8,196 nt of DNA from Deltaproteobacteria bacterium (GTDB taxonomy: Bacteria > Myxococcota_A > UBA9160 > UBA4427). The translations under genes and the position numbers were made by a program. Numbering within the stretch: the first letter of the stretch is position 1; each line of letters opens with the position of its first letter. The notes beneath the pieces were generated by a model. It was not told where the DNA came from. It worked only from the letters and a program-made list of their open reading frames with translations, and searched no databases. The stretch spans positions 1-8,196 of the forward strand of contig DRKE01000044.1 in the NCBI GenBank assembly GCA_011051925.1. The letters are read 5' to 3'. Positions 1 to 5,417 of the stretch are shown piece after piece.

Positions 1-555
1 GAGCCGATCGTCGAAGCCTGGCTGCCCTTCCGGACGATCTTCGACCATCTCTGGAACGGCAAACGTCACGTGATCATGGCGGCCAGCCAGATCGATCGCT
101 TCGGCAACCAGAATTTCGCCTGCATCGGCGACCATGCGAAACCGAAGGCCCAGCTCCTCGGCATGCGCGGTGCGCCTGGCAATACGATCTGCCACAAGAC
201 GAGCTACTGGGTCGCGCGACAGACGCCGAAGGTCTTCGTCGAGACCGTCGACGTGGTCTCCGGCGTGGGCTACGACCGGGCCGCCCGACTCCCGGAGGCG
301 ACGGCCCGAGGTCACCACCTCGGCGTGGTCATCTCGAATCTCGCGGTCTACGACTTCGAGACCGCGAACCACGCGATGCGCCTGCGCTCGATCCATCCGG
401 GCGTCACGCTCGACGACGTGGTCGAGAACACGGGCTTCGAACTCGTGATCGAAGGCGATGTCCCGGAGACGCGCCTGCCCAGCACCGAGGAACTCCGCCT
501 GATCCGCGATGTGATCGATCCCGAGGGCTTCCTCGGTCGAGAAGTCCCCGACTGA
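1..555 (+). CDS. ipdB: IpdB-type subunit of the steroid ring-C hydrolase (5' end cut off by window)
   Basis: This is the C-terminal 184 residues of a class I CoA-transferase-fold beta subunit. The frame is open from base 1, so the gene starts outside the window; an internal ATG at 70 is not the start, because related sequence precedes it. The visible motif SQIDRFGNQN (residues 29-38 of the fragment) followed by GMRGAPGN is the glutaconate CoA-transferase B/IpdB pattern. Family members are about 250 residues, so roughly 65-70 are missing. In the family, IpdA and IpdB together hydrolyse the ring-C ketone of COCHEA-CoA instead of transferring CoA. The part that would hold, or lack, the transferase glutamate is not visible. 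IpdC- and EchA20-type genes follow directly, which supports IpdB over a generic glutaconate or 3-oxoacid CoA-transferase. I expect ipdA just upstream. Confidence 0.87.
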   Translation, partial: EPIVEAWLPFRTIFDHLWNGKRHVIMAASQIDRFGNQNFACIGDHAKPKAQLLGMRGAPGNTICHKTSYWVARQTPKVFVETVDVVSGVGYDRAARLPEATARGHHLGVVISNLAVYDFETANHAMRLRSIHPGVTLDDVVENTGFELVIEGDVPETRLPSTEELRLIRDVIDPEGFLGREVPD

Positions 556-566
556 CGAGAACCCCA

Positions 567-581
567 CGAGGCCAGGCCTCG
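567..581. repeat. 15-bp palindrome between ipdB and ipdC
   Basis: CGAGGCC-A-GGCCTCG is a perfect 7-bp inverted repeat around one central base, lying 11 bp after the ipdB stop and 17 bp before the TTG start of ipdC. As RNA it could form a 6-bp stem with a CAG loop. No T-tract follows, so it is unlikely to be an intrinsic terminator. It could be a protein-binding dyad or an mRNA hairpin between two co-transcribed genes. Function is unknown. Confidence 0.4.
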
Positions 582-598
582 AGAAGAGAATCCCCCGC

Positions 599-1654
599 TT
601 GCCGAATCCTCTCCAGACGCGCGTCACCGACCTGCTCGGCTCCCGCTACCCGATCCTGCAGACCGGCATGGGTTGGGTCGCGACCCCCGGGCTCGTCGCG
701 GCCGCCTGCAACGCCGGTGCCTTCGGGTTCCTCGCGGCCGCGACGCTCCCACCCGACGAGGTCGCGGCCGAGATCCGCAAGATCCAGCGGGAGACCGACC
801 GGCCTTTCGGCGTCAATTTCCTGATGGACGCCCCGGGTGCGGACGTGATCGCCGACGCGATCATCCGGGAAGGCGTCCGCGCTGCCGGCTACAACCGCGC
901 GCCCGACGCGAACCTGATCGCCCGCCTGAAAGAGAATGGCGTCGTCTGCGTGCCGACCTGTGGCGCCGTCAAGCATGCCGTCAAGGCCGAGAAACTCGGT
1001 GCCGACATCATCATCGTCCAGGGCGGAGAAGGCGGGGGGCATACGGGGAGCGTTCCGACTTCCCTGCTGACCCCCGCCGCCGCGGATGCGGTCGGGGTGC
1101 CCGTCGTGGCCGCCGGCGGATTCCGGGATGGACGAGGCCTCGTCGCGGCCCTCGCCTTCGGTGCGGAGGGGATCGCGATGGGTACCCGCTTCCTGATGAC
1201 CCGGGAGAGTCCCGTTCCCGACGCGACGATCCAGCGCTATCTCGACGCAGCCGTGACGGACGTCATCGTGAGCACGACGCTCGACGGAATGCCGCAGCGG
1301 ATGATCACGAACGAATTGATGACGGAACTCGAGCATTCCGGTCCGGTCCGTCGATTGTGGATGGCCCTTCGCAATGCTCTTGCCTTGCGACGCGAAACGG
1401 GGGCCACGATTCCGGATCTCCTGCGCAGCGCCCTGGCGATGCGCCGACACGAAAAGCTCAGCAACGCCCAGATGATCCTTGCCGCCAATGCGCCGATCCT
1501 CGCGCGGATCGCCATGAGCGACGGCGATCCGGCACGTGGCTACCTTCCGAGTGGAACGGTGGCCGGCTTGATCGAGGACCGACCGACCTGCCAGGCGCTC
1601 GTCGATCGGATCATCGGGGAAGCCACCGAAACCCTGAAGAGGCTCTGCCCCTGA
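599..1654 (+). CDS. ipdC: IpdC-type flavin-dependent steroid-CoA reductase (nitronate monooxygenase-like fold)
   Basis: 351 residues forming an FMN-binding TIM barrel of the nitronate monooxygenase/2-nitropropane dioxygenase family. The barrel motifs are in order: the N-terminal LQTGMGWVATPG (20-31), GVNFLMDAP (71-79), QGGEGGGHTG (141-150), AAGGFRDG (171-178, phosphate-binding) and GAEGIAMGTRFL (188-199). The length fits IpdC (about 355). In the family, IpdC acts on the hydroxylated bicyclic CoA thioester left from rings C/D, just before ring D opening. Its position between ipdB and an echA20-type gene favours this over a detoxifying nitronate monooxygenase. The start is TTG at 599. The next in-frame ATG (668) would remove the conserved N-terminal barrel strand, and a purine-rich GAGAAGAGAA lies about 8 bp upstream as a weak ribosome binding site. 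Cytoplasmic; no signal peptide or membrane segment is visible. Confidence 0.85.
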   Translation: MPNPLQTRVTDLLGSRYPILQTGMGWVATPGLVAAACNAGAFGFLAAATLPPDEVAAEIRKIQRETDRPFGVNFLMDAPGADVIADAIIREGVRAAGYNRAPDANLIARLKENGVVCVPTCGAVKHAVKAEKLGADIIIVQGGEGGGHTGSVPTSLLTPAAADAVGVPVVAAGGFRDGRGLVAALAFGAEGIAMGTRFLMTRESPVPDATIQRYLDAAVTDVIVSTTLDGMPQRMITNELMTELEHSGPVRRLWMALRNALALRRETGATIPDLLRSALAMRRHEKLSNAQMILAANAPILARIAMSDGDPARGYLPSGTVAGLIEDRPTCQALVDRIIGEATETLKRLCP

Positions 1655-1675
1655 CCGGGCCGGATCCCGCCAGAC

Positions 1676-1701
1676 GCCGCCCGGAGCGGCAGGAGTCCTG
1701 C
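1676..1701 (+). promoter_or_regulatory. Overlapping hairpins covering the echA20 ribosome binding site
   Basis: Two small inverted repeats overlap just before the echA20 start at 1705. The first is GCCGC (1676-1680) with GCGGC (1686-1690), loop CCGGA. The second is GCAGG (1689-1693) with CCTGC (1697-1701), loop AGT, within the 13-bp palindrome GCAGGAGTCCTGC. The Shine-Dalgarno AGGAG (1691-1695) lies inside the second one, so the two RNA structures are mutually exclusive and one of them hides the ribosome binding site. Stems are only 5 bp, so a regulatory role is inference. Confidence 0.35.
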
Positions 1702-1704
1702 ATC

Positions 1705-2451
1705 ATGGCGATCGATGTCGAAATCGCGGACGGCGTAGCCGAACTCATCATCAATGCCCCACCGGTGAACGCGCTCGACAACGCGGGCTGGCGTGAGTTC
1801 GCGGACAAGATGATCGAGGTCGGCCGCCGGGACGACGTCCATTGCGTCGTCATCCGCTCCGAGGGCCGGGGCTTCCAGGCGGGCGTCGACGTGAAGGAGC
1901 TCGCCGAAAACGGCGACCTCATCGTCGAACTGAATCGCGGCTGCTACGACAGTTTCGCGGCGGTCTACGACTGCCCCGTCCCCACGATCGCGGCGGTCCA
2001 CGGTTTCTGCATCGGCGGGGGAATCGGCATCGCGGGTTCCGCGGATTTCATCATCGCGGCCGACAATGCCACTTTCTCGCTCCCCGAGATCGACCGCGGT
2101 GCCCTCGGAGCCGCGACGCATCTCATGCGCATGGTCGGCGTCCAGAAGGCGCGGCGCATGCTCTACACGTGTGAAGCGATCAGCGCCGACGAGCTTCTTC
2201 GCGCCGGGGGATGCGAGTCCGTCGTCCCGAACGAGGCGCTGCGTGACGAGGTCATGAAGGTGGCGCGATCGATCGCGAGCAAGAGCCCCCGAGCGCTGCG
2301 CCTGGCGAAATCCTGTTCCAATGGCATCGAGCTGCTCGACGTCAAGAAGAGCTATCGCTACGAGCAGGGCTTCACGCTCGAACTCTATACGACGCCCGAC
2401 TCCCAGGAAGCCCGCGACGCCTTCGTCGAGAAGCGCGACGCCCGCTACTGA
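1705..2451 (+). CDS. echA20: EchA20-type crotonase, steroid ring-D hydrolase
   Basis: 248 residues of the enoyl-CoA hydratase/isomerase (crotonase) family, the same length class as M. tuberculosis EchA20 (about 247). The oxyanion-hole segments are visible: RGFQAGVD (55-62) and HGFCIGGGIGIAGSAD (99-114), followed by LPEIDRGALGAA (126-137). Of the two classical hydratase glutamates, the second is kept (E128 in PEI) but the first is glycine (G108 in GGGIGIA). This fits a C-C hydrolase better than a water-adding hydratase. In the family, EchA20 opens ring D of the bicyclic beta-diketone CoA to give COCHEA-CoA, the substrate of IpdAB, whose beta subunit is encoded two genes upstream. The ATG at 1705 has AGGAG 9 bp upstream. 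The open frame extends far to the left, but only as a shadow of ipdC. Another crotonase role is possible; the neighbours make EchA20 the best call. Confidence 0.8.
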   Translation: MAIDVEIADGVAELIINAPPVNALDNAGWREFADKMIEVGRRDDVHCVVIRSEGRGFQAGVDVKELAENGDLIVELNRGCYDSFAAVYDCPVPTIAAVHGFCIGGGIGIAGSADFIIAADNATFSLPEIDRGALGAATHLMRMVGVQKARRMLYTCEAISADELLRAGGCESVVPNEALRDEVMKVARSIASKSPRALRLAKSCSNGIELLDVKKSYRYEQGFTLELYTTPDSQEARDAFVEKRDARY

Positions 2452-2465
2452 AGCAACCGAAGCGA

Positions 2466-2484
2466 AGGACCCGAAAAGGACCCG
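2466..2484 (+). repeat. Duplicated Shine-Dalgarno octamer before the long ACAD gene
   Basis: AGGACCCG occurs twice, at 2466-2473 and 2477-2484, an 11-bp period inside a 35-bp spacer. Each copy carries an AAGGA Shine-Dalgarno core. Only the second (2476-2480) is at proper distance, 6 bp, from the ATG at 2487. Most simply this is a small tandem duplication of the ribosome binding site. Confidence 0.4.
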
Positions 2485-2486
2485 GA

Positions 2487-3656
2487 ATGGATCTCAGCTA
2501 CACGCCCGAACAGGAAGCCTTCCGCAAGGAGGCCCGCGCCTGGCTCGAAGCCAACGTGCCGAAAGAGCGCCTGCCTTCCTTCGATACCAGGGAGGGTTTC
2601 GACGCCCATTGTGCCTGGGAGAAGAAACTCCACGCGGGCGGCTTCGCGATGGTGCCCTGGCCGGTCGAATACGGAGGCCGCGGGGCGGATCTCCTGGAAT
2701 GGCTGATCTTCGAGGAGGAATACTACCGCGCCGGGGCTCCGGGCCGGGTCAACCAGAACGGAATCTTCCTGTTGGGTCCCACGATCATGGAGGTCGGCAC
2801 GCCGGAGCAGAAGGCGCGCTTTCTTCCCAAGATGGCGTCGAGCGAAGAGGTCTGGGCCCAGGGGTGGTCCGAGCCCAACGCCGGCTCCGACATGGCCAAC
2901 ATCCAGGCGACGGCGATCCGGGATGGCGATGACTACGTCCTCAACGGTCAGAAGACATGGGCCAGTCGCGGCGCTTTTGCCCACTGGCTCTTCGGCATGT
3001 TCCGTTCCGATCCCGAGTCGACACGGCACAGGGGACTGACCTTCATCCTCGTCCCCCTCGACACACCCGGCATCACGGTCCGCCCGATCGAGAAGTTGAA
3101 CCACAAGAAGGCGTTCGCCGAGATCTTCTTCGACGACGCCCGCGTTCCCGTCCGCTATCAGCTCGGAGAAGAAGGCAAGGGCTGGGACGTCGCGATGGCA
3201 ACGGCCGGATTCGAACGGGGCTTGATGCTCCGCAGCCCGGCCCGCTTCCAGGACACGGCGCGACGACTCGTCGATCTCTACAGGAAGACGGTGGCTTCGG
3301 GCCAGCCGGTCGCTCCCGGACTGCGCGACACGGTGGCCCGATGCTGGATGGACGCCGAGGCGTACGCCCTCAACACCTACCAGACGGTCTCGCGACTCCT
3401 GGCAGGCGGAAAGATCGGAGCCGAATCGAGCCTGAACAAGATCTTCTGGTCCGAACTCGACGTGAGGATGCACGAAACCGCCCTCAAGCTGCTCGGCCAC
3501 CGCGCGGAACTCCTGCCCGGCGCCCCCGCGGCGGGCGATGTCGGGGAATGGCTCGACGGTTACATCTTCGCCCTGGCCGGCCCGATCTACGCCGGCACGA
3601 ACGAGATCCAGCGCAACATCATCGCCGAGCGGATTCTCGGCATGCCGCGGAAGTAG
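2487..3656 (+). CDS. fadE31: Acyl-CoA dehydrogenase, FadE31-type long (catalytic) subunit
   Basis: 389 residues with the full acyl-CoA dehydrogenase fold: N-terminal helical domain (about 1-120, including WPVEYGGRGADLLEW 58-72 and FEEEYYRAGAPGR 75-87), beta domain with WSEPNAGSD (127-135) and NGQKTWAS (153-160), and C-terminal helical domain. The MCAD-type base position is lost: where IYEGT is usual, this protein has IYAGT with A369. A glutamate sits in the helix-G motif GFERG (E243, R244), the alternative base position known from isovaleryl-CoA and long-chain dehydrogenases. The segments EEEYYRAGAPGR, ERG-LMLRSPARF and the C-terminal GPIYAGTNEIQRNIIAER match what I remember of FadE31, the long subunit of heterotetrameric steroid dehydrogenases. 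The likely substrate is a CoA thioester from ring C/D breakdown, such as the MOODA-CoA stage. The partner is the next gene. FadE30 is the main alternative. Confidence 0.78.
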   Translation: MDLSYTPEQEAFRKEARAWLEANVPKERLPSFDTREGFDAHCAWEKKLHAGGFAMVPWPVEYGGRGADLLEWLIFEEEYYRAGAPGRVNQNGIFLLGPTIMEVGTPEQKARFLPKMASSEEVWAQGWSEPNAGSDMANIQATAIRDGDDYVLNGQKTWASRGAFAHWLFGMFRSDPESTRHRGLTFILVPLDTPGITVRPIEKLNHKKAFAEIFFDDARVPVRYQLGEEGKGWDVAMATAGFERGLMLRSPARFQDTARRLVDLYRKTVASGQPVAPGLRDTVARCWMDAEAYALNTYQTVSRLLAGGKIGAESSLNKIFWSELDVRMHETALKLLGHRAELLPGAPAAGDVGEWLDGYIFALAGPIYAGTNEIQRNIIAERILGMPRK

Positions 3657-3659
3657 GAG
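3654..3659 (+). promoter_or_regulatory. Ribosome binding site built into the upstream stop codon
   Basis: TAGGAG contains the TAG stop of the long dehydrogenase subunit and the GGAG Shine-Dalgarno of the short subunit, whose ATG is at 3666. The two genes are 9 bp apart, so terminating ribosomes sit on the next initiation site. This suggests translational coupling and balanced output of two subunits of one enzyme. Confidence 0.65.
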
Positions 3660-3665
3660 CCCCCC

Positions 3666-4727
3666 ATGGAGTTCATGTTCAGCGAGGATCAGCGATTGCT
3701 CCAGGAAACCGTGCGGGACTTCCTCGCCGGCGAATGCCCGGTTGAATTCGTCCGCGGCCAATGGGAGACCGAGACGGGCCGATCGCCGGAATTCTGGTCG
3801 AAGCTGGCCGAGATCGGCATTCCGGGATTGCTCGTTCCCGAGGAGTACGGCGGCCTCGGCATGAGCGAGATCGATGCGGTCCTCGTCTTCGTCGAGGTCG
3901 GACGGGCCGCTCTCGCCGAGCCCGTCGTGCCGACGGCCGCGGTGGCCGCCCCACTGATTCGCGAATCGGGAAATACCGCCCTCGCCGAGCGCTGGCTTCC
4001 GCCCATCGCGGCGGGTGAGGCGCTCGTCGCGGTCGCCCAGCCGACTTCGCCCCTCGTCCCCGAAGCCCACGTCGCCGATCTACTGATCCTGCGGGCGGAG
4101 GACGGGCTTCATGCCGTTCCGCGGGACGCCGTCCGCCTCACGGCCCAACCCTCGAACGATCCATCCCAACGGCTCTTCACGGTCGACTGGAAGCCGCGGA
4201 ACGAGGATCGGATCGCGAGCGGTGCGCAGGCCGACCGGCTCGAACTCGCCGCCCTCGACCGCGGGGCCCTCGCCTGCGCCGCCCAGCAGATCGGGACCTG
4301 TGAGCGGCTGATCGCGATGTCCGTCGACTATACGAGCCAGCGGAGACAATTCGGCGTCCCGATCGGGAGCTTCCAGGCCGTGAAGCATCACCTTGCGAAC
4401 CTGAAGGTCGCCCTCGAGTATGCGCGCAGCCATGTGGAGCGGGCGGCCCATTCGGTCGCACATGACGTACCCTGCCGGTCGGTCGACGTCTCCATGGCCA
4501 AGATCAGCGCCGGAGAGGCCGCCCTGCAGGCCGCCGAGGTCTCTCTCCAGGTCCATGGCGCCCTCGGCTATACCTGGGAGCAGGACCTGCATGTCTGGAT
4601 GCGTCGCGCCTGGACACTCGATCTCGCGTGGGGCGAAACCGCCTGGCATCGGGCGCGGCTCGCCGGGGCCCTCTTCGACGAGGAGCGACCGGCGGAAAGC
4701 TTCGGATTCACGCCCCGGGTGGGCTGA
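3666..4727 (+). CDS. Acyl-CoA dehydrogenase, short partner subunit (FadE32/FadE33-type)
   Basis: 353 residues, a shortened acyl-CoA dehydrogenase. The N-terminal helical domain is clear (FSEDQRLLQETVRDFL 5-20; GIPGLLVPEEYGGLG 51-65). The beta domain is eroded: the usual TEP..GSD motif is absent, with AQPTSPLVPEAHVAD (124-138) in its place. The C-terminal domain keeps RRQFGVPIGSFQAVKH (226-241, FAD/dimer contact) and QVHGALGYTWE (295-305). The chain ends without the IYEGT region. At the helix-G base position it has D198 in LDRG, against E243 in the long partner. Long-plus-short pairs of this kind form alpha2beta2 enzymes in steroid degraders, where each FAD site is shared between unlike subunits. 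Close coupling to the preceding gene supports this. Mycobacterial FadE32 and FadE33 are about 320 residues; I cannot tell which is nearer, so no symbol is given. Confidence 0.78.
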   Translation: MEFMFSEDQRLLQETVRDFLAGECPVEFVRGQWETETGRSPEFWSKLAEIGIPGLLVPEEYGGLGMSEIDAVLVFVEVGRAALAEPVVPTAAVAAPLIRESGNTALAERWLPPIAAGEALVAVAQPTSPLVPEAHVADLLILRAEDGLHAVPRDAVRLTAQPSNDPSQRLFTVDWKPRNEDRIASGAQADRLELAALDRGALACAAQQIGTCERLIAMSVDYTSQRRQFGVPIGSFQAVKHHLANLKVALEYARSHVERAAHSVAHDVPCRSVDVSMAKISAGEAALQAAEVSLQVHGALGYTWEQDLHVWMRRAWTLDLAWGETAWHRARLAGALFDEERPAESFGFTPRVG

Positions 4728-4737
4728 GGGAACGAAC

Positions 4738-4771
4738 CGCGCTGGTCGCCGGGTCCCCCGCCGGAAGCGCG
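4738..4771 (+). other. Interrupted stem-loop in the spacer after the dehydrogenase pair
   Basis: CGCGCT (4738-4743) pairs with AGCGCG (4766-4771), enclosing a second small stem CGGG/CCCG (4750-4753 with 4757-4760, loop TCC). No T-run follows. It could stabilise the upstream transcript or cause pausing, but in DNA this GC-rich such stems also arise by chance. The rest of the 110-bp spacer is purine-rich and contains the palindrome CCGGATCCGG (4779-4788) and the next gene's ribosome binding site. Confidence 0.25.
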
Positions 4772-4837
4772 AAGAAGGCCGGATCCGGAAGAACATGGAC
4801 ACGGAAGACCCGAACACAGGAGAGAAGAGGAGCAGTC

Positions 4838-5278
4838 ATGAGCACCCGGAAGAATCGAGTCCCCGCGATCGAGGGATGGATCAAGATGGACGAGGACGAT
4901 CCCCATCTGCTCGGCTATCTCGATGCAACCAGCGGGACCTATTTCTTTCCCAAGGATGTCTCGATCAGCCGTGCCCCGGGACATGCGGATGCCGAGTTGA
5001 CGGAAGTCGAGCTGTCGAATCGGGGAAGGCTCTGGTCCTACACGACGAATCACTACCAGCCGCCGGAGCCCTACGTCGCCCCCGATCCCTTCGTGCCCTA
5101 CACGGTGGCCGCCGTCGAACTCACGAAGGAGCGCATGATCGTGCTCGGACAACTCGCGGATGGCGTGGACCCGGAAACGATCGAGGTCGGACAGGAGATG
5201 GAACTCGTCCTGGGGACACTCTACGAAGACGAAGAGAACGAGTACATCGTTTGGAAATGGAAGCCCGTCGCGGCCTAG
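4838..5278 (+). CDS. DUF35 OB-fold protein, cysteine-free, probable aldolase/thiolase partner
   Basis: 146 residues, matching the DUF35 (ChsH2 C-terminal/acyl-CoA-associated OB-fold) family. The DUF35 layout is seen: an N-terminal helix (EGWIKMDEDDPHLLGYLD, 12-29), a rubredoxin-like hairpin (TSGTYFFPKDVSI, 31-43), then OB-fold strands GRLWSYTTNHY (63-73), PYVAPDPFVPYTVAAVEL (78-95), MIVLGQL (100-106) and VGQEMELVLGTL (117-128), ending in WKWKP. The family usually carries four zinc-binding cysteines in the hairpin (CxxC...CxxC); this protein has no cysteine at all, so it cannot bind zinc that way. DUF35 proteins form complexes with the thiolase-fold enzyme encoded beside them and complete its CoA/acyl tunnel. 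The next gene is such an enzyme, 139 bp downstream. The ATG has GAGGAG 5 bp upstream. No MaoC hydratase domain is fused, unlike mycobacterial ChsH2. Confidence 0.78.
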   Translation: MSTRKNRVPAIEGWIKMDEDDPHLLGYLDATSGTYFFPKDVSISRAPGHADAELTEVELSNRGRLWSYTTNHYQPPEPYVAPDPFVPYTVAAVELTKERMIVLGQLADGVDPETIEVGQEMELVLGTLYEDEENEYIVWKWKPVAA

Positions 5279-5292
5279 GAGAGCGGACCCAT

Positions 5293-5320
5293 CGGAACAC
5301 GGCCCGCGTCCCCGCACGGG
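5293..5320 (+). repeat. Spacer repeat copy A (upstream of the Ltp-type gene)
   Basis: This 28-bp stretch begins CGGAACACG and ends CACGGG. It matches 6692-6722 in the same orientation at 26 positions, with two mismatches and gaps of 1 and 2 bases. It lies 14 bp after the DUF35 stop and 97 bp before the Ltp-type start. Its 3' half is a short dyad, CCCG-CA-CGGG. Role unknown: a regulator site, an mRNA element, or a dispersed repeat. Confidence 0.55.
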
Positions 5321-5372
5321 TGACGACCCACTGGACGGGAGGGGCCTGCGATCGGGATCCGAACGGGAGAGA

Positions 5373-5406
5373 CCGGACGAGACGTGCCGGACGAGCGCCG
5401 GACGAG
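5373..5406 (+). repeat. Three copies of CCGGACGAG before the Ltp-type start
   Basis: The nonamer CCGGACGAG occurs exactly three times, at 5373-5381, 5387-5395 and 5398-5406. It ends directly against the AGGAG Shine-Dalgarno (5407-5411) of the ATG at 5418. Unequal spacing (14 and 11 bp) argues against a simple slippage tract. It may be a cluster of binding sites for a regulator or a translation-leader element, or just a local duplication. Confidence 0.5.
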
Positions 5407-5417
5407 AGGAGAACGAG

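Noticed and set aside
599..1654. Naming this gene nitronate monooxygenase
   Set aside because: The fold fits, but ipdB and an echA20-type gene on either side make the steroid reductase IpdC the better call.
673..1704. N-terminal extension of the crotonase frame to the left
   Set aside because: This part overlaps ipdC in another frame and encodes Arg/Pro-rich shadow sequence. Crotonase homology and a good ribosome binding site begin at the ATG at 1705.
2445..4070. Open frame of 541 codons on the minus strand
   Set aside because: Antisense to the acyl-CoA dehydrogenase pair, with no domain pattern; explained by GC-biased third positions of the true genes.
4628..4837. Earlier start for the DUF35 protein (frame open from 4628), or a small leader ORF from ATG 4794
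   Set aside because: The upstream part overlaps the short dehydrogenase gene or the spacer and has no DUF35 similarity. The strong GAGGAG and the ATG at 4838 give the family length. The frame from 4794 is Arg/Ser/Glu-rich and unconserved in appearance.
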